A stretch of DNA of 64,000 bases from Streptomyces xiamenensis. GTDB taxonomy: Bacteria; Actinomycetota; Actinomycetes; Streptomycetales; Streptomycetaceae. The first letter of the stretch is position 1. Each line of letters starts with the position of its first letter. The stretch covers positions 2,232,001 to 2,296,000 of the forward strand of contig NZ_CP009922.3 in NCBI RefSeq assembly GCF_000993785.3. Direction: 5' to 3'. A program made the translations under genes and the position numbers. Under the pieces are notes generated by a model. That model was not told where the DNA came from and did no database searches. It saw only the letters and a list, made by a program, of their open reading frames with translations. This document shows, in pieces, positions 9,246 through 19,106 of the stretch.

Positions 9246-9713
9246 TCAGAGAAGCTCGGTCACGGTGCCGCCGGCCGCGGTGATCTTCTCCTTGGCGGAG
9301 CCGGAAACGGCGTCGACCGTCACCGTCAGCGCCACCGAGATGTCACCGGAGCCGAGGACCTTCACCAGCTCGTTCTTCCGCACCGCGCCCTTGGCCACGA
9401 GGTCGGCGACGGTCACGTCGCCACCCTCGGGGTACAACTGCGCCAGCTTCTCCAGGTTGACGACCTGGAACTGCTTGTGGTTCGGGTTGTTGAAGCCCTT
9501 GAGCTTGGGCAGCCGCATGTACAGCGGCAGCTGCCCGCCCTCGAAGCCCGGCCGGACCTGGTACCGGGCCTTGGTGCCCTTGGTACCGCGACCGGCGGTC
9601 TTGCCCTTGGACGCCTCACCACGACCCACGCGGATCTTGGTGGTCTTGGCGCCCGGCGCGGGCCGCAGGTGGTGCAGCTTCAGCGGCGTGCCGCTGTTCT
9701 CTTCCTGCGCCAT
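9246..9713 (-). CDS. rplO: 50S ribosomal protein L15
   Basis: 155 aa. L15 is a late-assembly protein with a long basic N-terminal extension that penetrates 23S rRNA. The Gly/Lys/Arg-rich [17 protein letters not shown] segment and the [19 protein letters not shown] motif identify it. Its start follows the rpmD stop directly, and a strong hairpin follows its own stop. It is the last ribosomal gene of the spc unit. Confidence 0.98.
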   Translation of the reverse strand: MAQEENSGTPLKLHHLRPAPGAKTTKIRVGRGEASKGKTAGRGTKGTKARYQVRPGFEGGQLPLYMRLPKLKGFNNPNHKQFQVVNLEKLAQLYPEGGDVTVADLVAKGAVRKNELVKVLGSGDISVALTVTVDAVSGSAKEKITAAGGTVTELL

Positions 9714-9714
9714 G

Positions 9715-9897
9715 TCAGTTGACCTCCTCGACCGTCACCAGGTGACGCACCGAGCGGAGCATGCCGCGGAACTCCGGGCGGTCGTCCTTGACGACCACGT
9801 CGTTGATCCGCTTCAGGCCCAGCGAGCGCAGCGTGTCCCGGTGGTTCTGCTTGCTGCCGATGTAGGACTTGACCTGGGTGATCTTCAGCTGCGCCAT
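9715..9897 (-). CDS. rpmD: 50S ribosomal protein L30
   Basis: 60 aa, starting [20 protein letters not shown] and ending VEEVN, the standard short bacterial form. Its ATG overlaps the rpsE stop by one base (TAATG), so its translation is coupled. Longer frames upstream are antisense-free overlap with rpsE and are not coding. Confidence 0.97.
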   Translation of the reverse strand: MAQLKITQVKSYIGSKQNHRDTLRSLGLKRINDVVVKDDRPEFRGMLRSVRHLVTVEEVN

Positions 9898-10499
9898 TAC
9901 GCACTCACCCCGGCACGGGCCCGCAGCAGAGCGGCGGGAGCCACGTCCTCCAGCGGCAGACCACGGCGGGCGGCGATCTCCTCGGGGCGCTGCAGGCCCC
10001 GCAGAGCGGCCACCGTGGCGTGCACGATGTTGATCGGGTTCGACGAACCGAGCGACTTGCTCAGCACGTCGTGGATGCCCGCGCACTCCAGCACGGCGCG
10101 CACCGGGCCACCGGCGATCACACCGGTACCGGGGGACGCCGGCTTGAGCAGTACGACACCCGCGGCCTCCTCACCCTGGATCGGGTGCGGAATGGTGCCC
10201 TGGATACGGGGGACCTTGAAGAAGTGCTTCTTGGCCTCCTCCACACCCTTGGCGATGGCGGCCGGCACCTCCTTGGCCTTGCCGTAACCGACACCCACGG
10301 TGCCGTCACCGTCGCCCACCACGACCAGCGCGGTGAAGCTGAAGCGACGACCACCCTTCACAACCTTGGCGACGCGGTTGATCGCGACGACACGCTCGAC
10401 GTACGCGGTCTTCTCGGCGGCAGCGCCACCGTCCCGACCCTTACGGTCCCGTCGCTCGCCGCCACCGGCGCCGCCACCGCGGCGCTGGGGTCCAGCCAT
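9897..10499 (-). CDS. rpsE: 30S ribosomal protein S5
   Basis: 200 aa. S5 lies on the back of the small subunit, helps mRNA unwinding and fidelity, and carries the spectinomycin-site loop. An actinobacterial Gly/Arg-rich N-terminus (about 35 residues) precedes the double-stranded-RNA-binding-like domain ([20 protein letters not shown]) and the C-terminal domain ([23 protein letters not shown]). The start MAGPQRRGG is the usual one. It lies between rplR and rpmD. Confidence 0.97.
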   Translation of the reverse strand: MAGPQRRGGGAGGGERRDRKGRDGGAAAEKTAYVERVVAINRVAKVVKGGRRFSFTALVVVGDGDGTVGVGYGKAKEVPAAIAKGVEEAKKHFFKVPRIQGTIPHPIQGEEAAGVVLLKPASPGTGVIAGGPVRAVLECAGIHDVLSKSLGSSNPINIVHATVAALRGLQRPEEIAARRGLPLEDVAPAALLRARAGVSA

Positions 10500-10536
10500 T
10501 GGAATTACCTCTCTCGAATCAGTCGACGGAACCGGC

Positions 10537-10920
10537 TCAGAACTTGAGCCCCGCCTCACGGGCGGCGTCCGCGAGCGCGGCCACGCGCCCGGCGTACCTG
10601 TTGCCGCCACGGTCGAAGACCACGGCGTCGATGCCCGCGGCCTTGGCCCGCTCGGCGACCAGCGCACCGACCTTCTTGGCCTTGTCGCTCTTGTCGCCCT
10701 CGTTCCCGCGGATGGAGACATCCAGGGAGGAGGCCGACGCCAGCGTGTGACCCTCGATGTCGTCGATGACCTGGGCCACCATGTGACGGTTCGAGCGGGT
10801 CACGACCAGGCGCGGACGCGCGGCGGTGCCGGAGACCTTCTTGCGGATCCGCAGGTGACGCCGCTTGTTCGCCGTACGCTTACGGGCATCGCCCTTGGCG
10901 ATCTTGATGCCGTATGCCAT
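10537..10920 (-). CDS. rplR: 50S ribosomal protein L18
   Basis: 127 aa. L18 binds 5S rRNA and anchors it in the central protuberance. It has a basic N-terminus ([15 protein letters not shown]), then [20 protein letters not shown], and ends [23 protein letters not shown], all typical. It starts three bases after the rplF stop. Confidence 0.98.
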   Translation of the reverse strand: MAYGIKIAKGDARKRTANKRRHLRIRKKVSGTAARPRLVVTRSNRHMVAQVIDDIEGHTLASASSLDVSIRGNEGDKSDKAKKVGALVAERAKAAGIDAVVFDRGGNRYAGRVAALADAAREAGLKF

Positions 10921-10923
10921 GGC

Positions 10924-11463
10924 TTACTTACCAGCCTTTCCGACCTTGCGGCGGATGACCTCGCCCGCGTACTTGACGCCCTTGGCCTTGTACGGGTCGG
11001 GCTTGCGCAGCTTGCGGATCTTCGCGGCGACCTCGCCGACCTTCTGCTTGTCGATCCCCTGAACACTGAGCTTCGTGGGCGAGTCCACCTTGAAGGTGAT
11101 GCCCTCGGGAGCCTCGACCAGGATCGGGTGGCTGTAGCCGAGGGAGAACTCCAGGTTGGAGCCCTTCGCGGCCACGCGGTAACCGACACCGCTGATTTCG
11201 AGGTCCTTGCTGTACCCATCGGTCACGCCGATGATCAGGTTCGCCACCAGCGTGCGGGACAGGCCGTGCAGGGACTTGTTCCGGTTCTCGTCGTTCGGGC
11301 GGGAGACGACGATGGTGCCGTCCTCGCTCCGCTCGACATCGATAGGCGCGGCGACCGTGTGCGAGAGGGAGCCCTTGGGGCCCTTCACCGCAACCGTACG
11401 GCCGTCGATGGTGACGTCCACACCGGCGGGAACCTGGATGGGGAGCTTGCCGATACGCGACAT
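10924..11463 (-). CDS. rplF: 50S ribosomal protein L6
   Basis: 179 aa. L6 has two tandem repeats of the same fold and sits near the factor-binding site. It begins [15 protein letters not shown], with the C-terminal signature [21 protein letters not shown]. The ATG at 11463 gives the family start. A 16-codon upstream extension covers the intergenic gap and is rejected. It lies between rpsH and rplR. Confidence 0.98.
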   Translation of the reverse strand: MSRIGKLPIQVPAGVDVTIDGRTVAVKGPKGSLSHTVAAPIDVERSEDGTIVVSRPNDENRNKSLHGLSRTLVANLIIGVTDGYSKDLEISGVGYRVAAKGSNLEFSLGYSHPILVEAPEGITFKVDSPTKLSVQGIDKQKVGEVAAKIRKLRKPDPYKAKGVKYAGEVIRRKVGKAGK

Positions 11464-11482
11464 GGCTATCCGTTCCCTTCCG

Positions 11483-11881
11483 TTACCAGACGTAGGCGAG
11501 GACTTCCCCACCCACGCCCTTCTTCTGAGCCTGCTGACCGGTCAGGAGACCGTTGGACGTGGAGATGATCGCCACGCCCAGGCCACCCAGCACGCGGGGC
11601 AGGTTGGTGGACTTCGCGTAGACCCGCAGGCCCGGCTTCGAGATCCGCTTGATGCCGGCGATCGAACGCTCGCGGTTCGGGCCGTACTTCAGCTCGAGCA
11701 CGAGGGCCTGGCCCACGGGGGCCTCCTCGGTCTTCCAGCCGGTGATGTAGCCCTCCTGCTGGAGGATCTCCGCGATGTGGGTCTTGATCTTGCTGTGCGG
11801 CATCACGACGGTGTCGTGGTACGCCGAGTTGGCGTTCCGCAGACGAGTCAGCATGTCTGCGATGGGGTCGGTCATGGTCAT
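11483..11881 (-). CDS. rpsH: 30S ribosomal protein S8
   Basis: 132 aa. S8 binds helix 21 of 16S rRNA and in E. coli also represses the spc operon by binding its mRNA. It starts [20 protein letters not shown] and ends [13 protein letters not shown]. The start at 11881 is chosen by family length. The roughly 97 bases between rpsN and rpsH are unusually long for this operon and form a hairpin (11924-11947), a candidate regulatory site. Confidence 0.97.
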   Translation of the reverse strand: MTMTDPIADMLTRLRNANSAYHDTVVMPHSKIKTHIAEILQQEGYITGWKTEEAPVGQALVLELKYGPNRERSIAGIKRISKPGLRVYAKSTNLPRVLGGLGVAIISTSNGLLTGQQAQKKGVGGEVLAYVW

Positions 11882-11923
11882 GAGACGGCCTTCGGCCTCT
11901 CTCACCGGGGTTTCTCCGGGGCC

Positions 11924-11947
11924 GCCCCGTACGGATGTGTACGGGGC
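11924..11947 (-). promoter_or_regulatory. Intercistronic hairpin before rpsH
   Basis: CCCCGTAC at 11925-11932 pairs with GTACGGGG at 11939-11946 around a six-base loop, plus one flanking pair. It sits in the middle of the spc operon, so it is unlikely to be a full terminator. It may be a partial terminator, a processing site or a feedback target for S8. The role is an inference. Confidence 0.4.
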
Positions 11948-11977
11948 CGGCCCCAAAGACCTACGGCGTAGTAGTGA

Positions 11978-12163
11978 TTACCAGGAGCTCTTGGTGACGC
12001 CCGGCAGTTCGCCGCGGTGCGCCATCTCGCGAAGGCACACGCGGCACAGGCCGAACTTGCGGTACACGGAGTGCGGCCGTCCGCAGCGCTGGCAGCGGGT
12101 GTAACCGCGCACCGCGAACTTCGGCTTGCGCCCGGCCTTCTGGATCAGGGCCTTCTTCGCCAT
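11978..12163 (-). CDS. rpsN: 30S ribosomal protein S14, short zinc-binding form
   Basis: 61 aa. This is the compact type-Z S14 with Cys24, Cys27, Cys40 and Cys43 (CQRC, CRVC) holding zinc; it assembles into the 30S head. Many streptomycetes keep a longer zinc-free S14 elsewhere under Zur control. This spc-operon copy is the zinc-dependent one. It starts four bases after the rplE stop. Confidence 0.98.
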   Translation of the reverse strand: MAKKALIQKAGRKPKFAVRGYTRCQRCGRPHSVYRKFGLCRVCLREMAHRGELPGVTKSSW

Positions 12164-12166
12164 GGC

Positions 12167-12733
12167 TCACGCCTCCTTGAACGGGAAACCGAGGTGACGC
12201 AGCAGGGCGCGGCCCTCCTCGTCGGTGGTCGCCGTGGTCACCACGGTGATGTCCATGCCCCGGACCCGGTCGATCTTGTCCGGGTCGATCTCGTGGAACA
12301 TGACCTGCTCGGTCAGACCGAAGGTGTAGTTGCCCCGGCCGTCGAACTGCTTCGGGGACAGGCCCCGGAAGTCGCGGATGCGCGGCAGCGCCAGCGACAG
12401 CAGACGGTCCAGGAACTCCCACATCCGGTCACCGCGCAGCGTGGTGTGCGCGCCGATCGGCTGGCCCTCACGCAGCTTGAACTGCGCGATGGACTTGCGG
12501 GCCTTGGTGACGGAAGGCTTCTGGCCGGTGATCGTGGCGAGGTCGCGGATGGCGCCCTCGATCAGCTTGGAGTCGCGGGCGGCGTCGCCCACACCCATGT
12601 TGACCACGATCTTGGTCAGGCCCGGGATCTGCATGACGTTCTCGTAGGAGAACTGCTCGTGCAGCTTGCCGGCGATCTCTTCGCGGTAGCGCGTCTTCAG
12701 ACGCGGGATCGCGGTGGTGGCAGTGGCAGTCAT
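12167..12733 (-). CDS. rplE: 50S ribosomal protein L5
   Basis: 188 aa. L5 binds 5S rRNA with L18 and contacts P-site tRNA and S13. Motifs seen are [36 protein letters not shown] and [13 protein letters not shown]. Its ATG overlaps the rplX stop by one base (TGATG). Length is usual for actinobacteria. Confidence 0.98.
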   Translation of the reverse strand: MTATATTAIPRLKTRYREEIAGKLHEQFSYENVMQIPGLTKIVVNMGVGDAARDSKLIEGAIRDLATITGQKPSVTKARKSIAQFKLREGQPIGAHTTLRGDRMWEFLDRLLSLALPRIRDFRGLSPKQFDGRGNYTFGLTEQVMFHEIDPDKIDRVRGMDITVVTTATTDEEGRALLRHLGFPFKEA

Positions 12734-13056
12734 CAGATGTCCTCACCGGTTCGCCGGGCAACGCGGATCTTGTTGCCCTCGTCGTCGAAGCGGTAGCCGA
12801 CACGGGTGACGACCTTCTTGCCGTCCTTCTCCACGATGAGCTGAACGTTGCTCACGTGAATCGGGGCTTCGGTCGTCACGATGCCGCCGGTCTTCGACCC
12901 ACGAGCCGTCTGACCGGCCTTCGTGTGCTTCTTGACCCGGTTGACACCCTCGACCAGGACCCGGTCCTCGCGGGGGAAGGCCACGATGACCTTGCCCTGC
13001 TTGCCCTTGTCCTTTCCGGTGATGACCTGGACCAGGTCGCCCTTCTTGATCTTCAT
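12733..13056 (-). CDS. rplX: 50S ribosomal protein L24
   Basis: 107 aa. L24 starts 50S assembly by binding the 5' end of 23S rRNA. It has a KOW motif at the N-terminus ([20 protein letters not shown]) and the conserved [11 protein letters not shown]. It lies three bases after the rplN stop and overlaps rplE. Confidence 0.98.
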   Translation of the reverse strand: MKIKKGDLVQVITGKDKGKQGKVIVAFPREDRVLVEGVNRVKKHTKAGQTARGSKTGGIVTTEAPIHVSNVQLIVEKDGKKVVTRVGYRFDDEGNKIRVARRTGEDI

Positions 13057-13059
13057 CGG

Positions 13060-13428
13060 TTACAGCACCTCCGGCGCGAGGGAGATGATCTTCATGAACT
13101 TCTTCTCGCGCAGCTCACGGCCGACCGGGCCGAAGATACGGGTGCCGCGGGGGTCACCGTCGTTCTTCAGAATGACGGCGGCGTTCTCGTCGAAGCGGAT
13201 GTACGAGCCATCCGGACGCCGGCGCTCCTTGACGGCGCGCACGATGACGGCCTTGACGACGTCACCCTTCTTCACGTTGCCACCGGGGATCGCGTCCTTG
13301 ACGGTGGCGACAATGACGTCCCCGATGCCCGCGTAGCGGCGACCCGAACCACCGAGCACACGGATGCAAAGGATTTCCTTCGCCCCCGTGTTGTCGGCGA
13401 CGCGCAGTCGCGACTCCTGCTGGATCAT
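13060..13428 (-). CDS. rplN: 50S ribosomal protein L14
   Basis: 122 aa, the most conserved large-subunit protein, at the subunit interface. It starts [20 protein letters not shown] and ends [13 protein letters not shown]. The family start at 13428 is used; a 13-codon upstream extension overlaps rpsQ and is rejected. It begins two bases after rpsQ, so the S10 and spc clusters run together with no space for a separate promoter. Confidence 0.98.
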   Translation of the reverse strand: MIQQESRLRVADNTGAKEILCIRVLGGSGRRYAGIGDVIVATVKDAIPGGNVKKGDVVKAVIVRAVKERRRPDGSYIRFDENAAVILKNDGDPRGTRIFGPVGRELREKKFMKIISLAPEVL

Positions 13429-13430
13429 GG

Positions 13431-13727
13431 TTACTTCGCCTTCTCTAGGATCTCGACGACGCGCCACCGCTTGGTGGCGGACAGCGGCCGGGTCTCCATC
13501 AGGAGCACGCGGTCACCGATGCCTGCGGCATTCTGCTCGTCGTGCGCCTTGAGCTTGTTGGTCCGGCGGATGATCTTGCCGTAGAGCGCGTGCTTGACGC
13601 GGTCCTCAACAGCGACAACGACGGTCTTGTCCATCTTGTCGCTGACGACCAGACCCTCACGGGTCTTCCGCCGGCCGCGCTCCGCCTCGGAGGTCGGGGT
13701 CGTCTCAGTCACATTCTTCTCACTCAT
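13431..13727 (-). CDS. rpsQ: 30S ribosomal protein S17
   Basis: 98 aa. S17 is an OB-fold primary 16S rRNA binder. It has an acidic/polar actinobacterial N-terminal extension of about 20 residues, then [20 protein letters not shown] and the [16 protein letters not shown] signature. Its start overlaps the rpmC stop (TGATG). Confidence 0.98.
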   Translation of the reverse strand: MSEKNVTETTPTSEAERGRRKTREGLVVSDKMDKTVVVAVEDRVKHALYGKIIRRTNKLKAHDEQNAAGIGDRVLLMETRPLSATKRWRVVEILEKAK

Positions 13728-13963
13728 CAGGCGCTCTCCACCGTCTCCACCGAGGCCTCGATGCCGAGCTCGCGCTCGCGCATCAGCGTGTAGATCCGGG
13801 CGATGTCCTTGCGGACGGCCTTGAGCCGGCTGTTGTTCTCCAGCTGTCCGGTCGCCGACTGGAAGCGGAGCCGGAACAGCTCCTCCTTGGCCTCACGCAG
13901 CTTCCCAACGAGTTCCTCGCTGTTCAGCTCGCGCAGCTCCGAAACCTTGGTTCCGGTCGCCAT
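13727..13963 (-). CDS. rpmC: 50S ribosomal protein L29
   Basis: 78 aa helical hairpin protein near the tunnel exit, where it contacts trigger factor and SRP partners. It carries [19 protein letters not shown] and [21 protein letters not shown] chose the ATG at 13963, which overlaps the rplP stop (TGATG) with GAGG four bases upstream; a GTG one codon earlier is possible. The C-terminus is slightly longer than the S. coelicolor form I remember. Confidence 0.96.
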   Translation of the reverse strand: MATGTKVSELRELNSEELVGKLREAKEELFRLRFQSATGQLENNSRLKAVRKDIARIYTLMRERELGIEASVETVESA

Positions 13964-14382
13964 CACGCCTCACCTGCCTCGCGCCGAACGATCCGGCACT
14001 TCATCGGAAGCTTGTGAGCAGCGCGGATCAGCGCCTCACGAGCAATCTTCTCGTTGGGGTAGGACAGCTCGAACATCACCCGTCCGGGCTTGACGTTCGC
14101 GACCCACCACTCCGGCGAACCCTTACCGGAACCCATGCGGGTCTCGGCGGGCTTCTTGGTCAGCGGGCGGTCGGGGTAGATGTTGATCCACACCTTTCCG
14201 CCACGCTTGATGTGCCGGGTCATCGAGATACGTGCGGCCTCGATCTGCCGGTTGGTGACGTACGCGGCGGTGACGGCCTGGATGCCGTACTCGCCGAATG
14301 CCACCTCGGTGCCACCCTTGGCCATACCCGAGCGCTTCGGGTGGTGCTGCTTGCGGTGCTTGACCCTGCGGGGGATCAGCAT
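13963..14382 (-). CDS. rplP: 50S ribosomal protein L16
   Basis: 139 aa. L16 organises the A-site tRNA elbow region and the peptidyl-transferase centre. It starts [19 protein letters not shown], with [19 protein letters not shown] in the middle. The start at 14382 is the family start, five bases after the rpsC stop. The longer open frame is rpsC overlap. Confidence 0.98.
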   Translation of the reverse strand: MLIPRRVKHRKQHHPKRSGMAKGGTEVAFGEYGIQAVTAAYVTNRQIEAARISMTRHIKRGGKVWINIYPDRPLTKKPAETRMGSGKGSPEWWVANVKPGRVMFELSYPNEKIAREALIRAAHKLPMKCRIVRREAGEA

Positions 14383-14387
14383 GACGG

Positions 14388-15227
14388 TCAGCCCTCCGTT
14401 CCGGTGCTCTCGGCAGCCGGAGCGGCAGCGGCGGGAGCCTCGGCCTTGGGAGCCTCGGCACCGGCGCTCTGCTGCTGCGGCTTGCGGCCGCGGCCACCAC
14501 GCTCGCCACGACCACCCCGCGCGGGACGGTCGCCGGCGCCACCACCGCGCGACGGGCGGTTGCCCGCCCGGGCGGCGGCGTTCTCCGCGCGGACCTCGGC
14601 GATGTTCTTGACGTCGCCCTTGTAGATCCAGACCTTCACACCGATGCGGCCGAAGGTGGTACGGGCCTCGAAGAAGCCGTAGTCCACGTTCGCGCGCAGG
14701 GTGTGCAGGGGAACCCGGCCCTCGCGGTAGAACTCGGAGCGGGACATCTCGGCGCCGCCGAGACGGCCACCGCACTGGATCTTGATGCCCTTGGCGCCGG
14801 CCTTCATCGTGCTCTGCATCGACTTGCGCATCGCACGGCGGAAGGAGACACGGGAGGACAGCTGCTCGGCGACCGCCTGGGCCACCAGCTGGGCGTCCAG
14901 CTCGGGGTTCTTGACCTCGAGGATGTTGAACTGGATCTGCTTGCCGGTCAGCTTCTCCAGGTTGCCCCGCAGGCGGTCGGCCTCGGCGCCGCGGCGGCCG
15001 ATGACGATGCCCGGGCGGGCGGTGTGGACGTCGACGCGGACCCGGTCACGGGTGCGCTCGATCTCCACCTTGGAGATGCCGGCCCGCTCCATGCCCTGGG
15101 TGAGCATGCGGCGGATGGCGACGTCTTCCTTGACGTAGTCCTTGTAAAGCTTGTCGGCGTACCAGCGCGACTTGAAGTCGGTTGTGATGCCGAGGCGGAA
15201 CCCATGCGGGTTTACCTTCTGGCCCAT
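14388..15227 (-). CDS. rpsC: 30S ribosomal protein S3
   Basis: 279 aa. S3 forms part of the mRNA entry tunnel and its helicase. A KH domain ([15 protein letters not shown]) and the C-terminal S3 domain ([14 protein letters not shown]) are complete by about residue 215. A tail of about 60 residues rich in Gly/Arg and then Ala/Pro/Glu follows, a longer tail than in E. coli (233 aa) but common in actinobacteria. The start overlaps the rplV stop (TAATG). Confidence 0.98.
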   Translation of the reverse strand: MGQKVNPHGFRLGITTDFKSRWYADKLYKDYVKEDVAIRRMLTQGMERAGISKVEIERTRDRVRVDVHTARPGIVIGRRGAEADRLRGNLEKLTGKQIQFNILEVKNPELDAQLVAQAVAEQLSSRVSFRRAMRKSMQSTMKAGAKGIKIQCGGRLGGAEMSRSEFYREGRVPLHTLRANVDYGFFEARTTFGRIGVKVWIYKGDVKNIAEVRAENAAARAGNRPSRGGGAGDRPARGGRGERGGRGRKPQQQSAGAEAPKAEAPAAAAPAAESTGTEG

Positions 15228-15574
15228 TACCGGGTCCCTTCCTTGCTGCTGACGACCACGGTGATGTGGCTGGTCCGCTTACGGATCCGGTAGGCCCGGC
15301 CCTGAGCGCGCGGCTGGAACCGCTTCAGGGTCGGACCCTCGTCGACGTACGCCTCACTGATGTAGAGGCTGTCGATGTCCGTGTGGTCGTAGTTGTGCGC
15401 GGCGTTGGCGATGGCGCTGTCGAGCACCTTCCCCACCGGCACGCTCGCGGCCTGCGGCGCAAAGCGCAGGATCGCCTGAGCCTCCGCGGCATTGAGCCCA
15501 CGGATGAGGTCCACCACCCGGCGGGCCTTCATGGGCGTGACGCGGATGTGCCGCGCACGGGCCATGGCGTCCAT
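15227..15574 (-). CDS. rplV: 50S ribosomal protein L22
   Basis: 115 aa. L22 extends a beta-hairpin into the peptide tunnel, a site of macrolide-resistance mutations. It contains [18 protein letters not shown] and, in the hairpin, [20 protein letters not shown], intact. The start at 15574 ([12 protein letters not shown]) has GAAGGGA upstream and matches the usual 115-aa length; starts at 15604 or 15598 would add about ten residues. Confidence 0.96.
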   Translation of the reverse strand: MDAMARARHIRVTPMKARRVVDLIRGLNAAEAQAILRFAPQAASVPVGKVLDSAIANAAHNYDHTDIDSLYISEAYVDEGPTLKRFQPRAQGRAYRIRKRTSHITVVVSSKEGTR

Positions 15575-15615
15575 GGTTGTCCCTTCGGTGTCGGTCATGG
15601 TCATTCACGCCCGCC

Positions 15616-15897
15616 TCAGCGGCGGCGCGACTTCCGGTCGTCCTTGACGTGGCCCCGGAAGGTGCGCGTCGGCGCGAACTCGCCGAGCTTGTGGCCGACC
15701 ATCGACTCGGTGACGAACACCGGGACGTGCTTGCGGCCGTCGTGCACCGCGATGGTGTGCCCCAGCATGGCCGGGATGATCATCGAGCGGCGAGACCAGG
15801 TCTTGATGACGTTCTTGGTGCCTGCTTCGTTCTGCGTGTCCACCTTCTTGATCAGGTGGTCGTCGACGAAGGGCCCCTTCTTGAGACTGCGCGGCAT
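15616..15897 (-). CDS. rpsS: 30S ribosomal protein S19
   Basis: 93 aa. S19 pairs with S13 in the 30S head. It begins [20 protein letters not shown] and carries the [20 protein letters not shown] signature. It lies 14 bases after rplB and about 40 before rplV. Confidence 0.98.
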   Translation of the reverse strand: MPRSLKKGPFVDDHLIKKVDTQNEAGTKNVIKTWSRRSMIIPAMLGHTIAVHDGRKHVPVFVTESMVGHKLGEFAPTRTFRGHVKDDRKSRRR

Positions 15898-15911
15898 GTT
15901 CTCGCCAGCTC

Positions 15912-16748
<837 letters not shown>

Positions 16749-16787
16749 TTCTCAGTCCTCGTCCGATATCGGACGACTCGGCCTCCG

Positions 16788-17120
16788 CTAGGAGACCGGG
16801 CCGCCGAAGATGTCGATGCTGTCGCCCTCGGCGAGGGTCACGATGGCGCGCTTGGTGTTCGCGCGCTTGCCGTAACCGGTGCGGGTGCGCTTGCGCTTGC
16901 CCTGCCGGTTGATCGTGTTGACCCCGGTGACCTTGACCGAGAAGACCTCTTCGACGGCCTGCTTGATCTGGGTCTTGTTGGCGCGCGGGTCGACGATGAA
17001 CGTGTACTTGTTCTCATCGAGGAGCGCGTAGCTCTTCTCCGACACCACCGGCTTGATCAGAAGATCGCGGGGGTCCGAGAACTCCTTGCTGCTGACCGGG
17101 GTGGCGATCGCGTCGCTCAT
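16788..17120 (-). CDS. rplW: 50S ribosomal protein L23
   Basis: 110 aa. L23 surrounds the tunnel exit and docks trigger factor and the SRP. It has [20 protein letters not shown] and the basic loop [13 protein letters not shown]. Its ATG overlaps the rplD stop (TGATG). Confidence 0.98.
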   Translation of the reverse strand: MSDAIATPVSSKEFSDPRDLLIKPVVSEKSYALLDENKYTFIVDPRANKTQIKQAVEEVFSVKVTGVNTINRQGKRKRTRTGYGKRANTKRAIVTLAEGDSIDIFGGPVS

Positions 17121-17785
17121 CAGGCGTCGCTCCCTTCGAGCTGCTTGTCGAACGTCACCTTGGCCTCGCCGGCCACGAAACGGTCGAAGGCGGCCTTGGT
17201 GAAGACGACATCGTCGGAGTCGACCACGTCGTATGTGTTCAGCTGACCCGGGTCCAGGATGTGCACCTGGGGCAGGTTGCGGGCGGCCAGCCAGCCGGCC
17301 TCGTCCGAGCGCTCGATGACCAGCAGGACCTTCTTGCGGTCGCTGATCTTGCCGAGCAGGGTCTTGACCGCCTTGGTGGAGATCAGACCCTCGGCGATCA
17401 CGCCGGTCACGACGTGAATGCGCTCGTGGCGGGCCCGGTCCGAGAGGGCACCGCGCAGGGCGGCGGCCTTCATCTTCTTCGGGGTCCGCTGGCTGTAGTC
17501 GCGCGGCACGGGGCCGTGGACGACGCCACCGCCGGCGAACTGCGGCGCACGGGTCGAACCCTGGCGGGCGCGGCCGGTGCCCTTCTGGCGGTAAGGCTTC
17601 TTGCCACCGCCGCGGACTTCGCCGCGCGTCTTGGTCTTGTGCGTACCCTGTCGGGCCGCGGCCTGCTGGGCGATGACGACCTGGTGGATCAGCGGAATGC
17701 TGACCTTGGCGTCGAAGATCTCCGCGGGGAGCTCGACGGTACCGGTCTTCTCGCCGGCGGGCGAAAGAATGTCAACGGTGCTCAT
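17120..17785 (-). CDS. rplD: 50S ribosomal protein L4
   Basis: 221 aa. L4 lines the peptide tunnel with an extended loop ([19 protein letters not shown]) and in E. coli represses its own operon through the S10 leader. The loop and the globular domain are intact. It is nine bases after rplC. Confidence 0.98.
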   Translation of the reverse strand: MSTVDILSPAGEKTGTVELPAEIFDAKVSIPLIHQVVIAQQAAARQGTHKTKTRGEVRGGGKKPYRQKGTGRARQGSTRAPQFAGGGVVHGPVPRDYSQRTPKKMKAAALRGALSDRARHERIHVVTGVIAEGLISTKAVKTLLGKISDRKKVLLVIERSDEAGWLAARNLPQVHILDPGQLNTYDVVDSDDVVFTKAAFDRFVAGEAKVTFDKQLEGSDA

Positions 17786-17794
17786 TGGTTACCC

Positions 17795-18439
17795 TCAGGC
17801 CCCCTTGGCCGCGGTGCGGACCAGGACGAGGCCGCCGTTCGGACCGGGAACCGCGCCCTTGATGAGCAGCAGCCCCTTCTCCGCGTCAACGGCGTGGACG
17901 GTCAGGTTCTGGGTGGTGACCCGCTCGTTGCCCATCCGGCCCGCCATGCGCAGGCCCTTGAAGACACGACCCGGGGTGGCGCAGCCACCGATGGAGCCGG
18001 GCGAGCGGTGCTTGCGCTGCGTGCCGTGCGAGGCGCCGAGACCGGCGAAGCCGTGGCGCTTCATGACGCCGGCGAAGCCCTTGCCCTTGCTCTTGCCGGT
18101 CACATCGACCTTGACGCCGGAGTCGAACGCCTCGGCCGTGATCTCCTGGCCCAGGGTGTACTCGGCGGCGTCAGCGGTCCGCAGCTCGACCAGGTGGCGG
18201 CGCGGGGTGACATCGGCCTTGGCGAAGTGGCCCTTGAGGGGGCGGTTCACCTTGCGCGGGTCGATCTCGCCGAACGCGATCTGGACGGCCTCATAGCCGT
18301 CCCTGTCGTTGGTGCGCACCTGGGTGACGATGCAGGGTCCGGCCTTGACGACGGTCACCGGGACGACACGGTTGTTCTCGTCCCAGACCTGGGTCATGCC
18401 GAGCTTCTCGCCCAGGACACCCTTGATCTGCTTGGTCAT
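17795..18439 (-). CDS. rplC: 50S ribosomal protein L3
   Basis: 214 aa. L3 is an early 50S assembly protein whose extension reaches the peptidyl-transferase centre. It begins [20 protein letters not shown] and has the signature [13 protein letters not shown] and then [15 protein letters not shown]. It is second in the S10 operon, 14 bases after rpsJ. Confidence 0.98.
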   Translation of the reverse strand: MTKQIKGVLGEKLGMTQVWDENNRVVPVTVVKAGPCIVTQVRTNDRDGYEAVQIAFGEIDPRKVNRPLKGHFAKADVTPRRHLVELRTADAAEYTLGQEITAEAFDSGVKVDVTGKSKGKGFAGVMKRHGFAGLGASHGTQRKHRSPGSIGGCATPGRVFKGLRMAGRMGNERVTTQNLTVHAVDAEKGLLLIKGAVPGPNGGLVLVRTAAKGA

Positions 18440-18453
18440 CTCTCCCGCGCCTC

Positions 18454-18762
18454 TCAGAGCTTGATCTCGATGTCGACGCCGGCCGGAAGGTCCAGGCGCA
18501 TCAGCGAGTCAACGGTCTTGGGGGTCGGGTCGAGGATGTCGATCAGACGCTTGTGGGTGCGCATCTCGAAGTGCTCGCGCGAGTCCTTGTACTTGTGCGG
18601 CGACTTGATGACGCAGTACACGTTCTTCTCAGTGGGCAGCGGCACCGGGCCCGCGACCGACGCACCAGTGCGGGTCACCGTCTCGACGATCTTCTTCGCC
18701 GAGTTGTCGATGACCTCGTGGTCGTAGGCCTTGAGCCGGATGCGGATCTTCTGTCCCGCCAT
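18454..18762 (-). CDS. rpsJ: 30S ribosomal protein S10
   Basis: 102 aa. S10 is in the 30S head and also serves as NusE in antitermination with NusB. It starts [20 protein letters not shown] and carries [21 protein letters not shown]. It is the first gene of the S10 operon. A hairpin-forming element shared with the rpsL operon lies 66 bases upstream of its start codon. Confidence 0.98.
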   Translation of the reverse strand: MAGQKIRIRLKAYDHEVIDNSAKKIVETVTRTGASVAGPVPLPTEKNVYCVIKSPHKYKDSREHFEMRTHKRLIDILDPTPKTVDSLMRLDLPAGVDIEIKL

Positions 18763-19106
18763 GGCTACTTCGTAGTCCTGTCTCTATCGTTTAACGCCCT
18801 GGAACCTGGCTTCCGCGCTCCCCCGCCCCGACCCACGCGGTCGGGTGTGTCGCGCTCCTCGCGTGAATCAACCACGAAGGTTTCTCCGGGGAGGAGGGTG
18901 GGGATGACTTCCACCAGGTGCCTGGCCGGACCCCCGCCCACGCTTCCCGGAAGATCCCGGTATTTCCGCACCTCAACGGGCGCGACGAATACAGTGGGAC
19001 TCGCTTCCGGTCCTCCCGGCGGGAGGCGCGCGGCATCGGCTCCGGGCCGAGCAACCTGCTCAGTGTGCCATACCGGACACTCCCCTCGCCAATCGCGCGG
19101 GGTCGC
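18763..19106. other. Intergenic region upstream of rpsJ
   Basis: 344 bases between the S10 operon and the convergently placed end of the symporter gene at 19107. It must hold the S10 operon promoter and leader. I see the conserved hairpin at 18828-18852. Other inverted repeats are possible in such GC-rich sequence. I found no clear -35/-10 pair, and the small open frames here are not convincing genes. Confidence 0.6.
18828..18852 (-). promoter_or_regulatory. Hairpin element in the rpsJ leader, matching that of rpsL
   Basis: 25 bases identical at 24 positions to 35381-35405 upstream of rpsL. Within it CCGACC and GGTCGG can form a stem with a five-base loop, read on the leftward transcript. 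It lies 66 bases before the rpsJ start. It is either an RNA leader element or a protein-binding site in the promoter region; the sequence alone does not decide. Confidence 0.6.

Noticed and set aside
18765..18971. 68-codon frame upstream of rpsJ
   Set aside because: It covers the leader with the conserved hairpin, has no ribosome binding site and no family resemblance.
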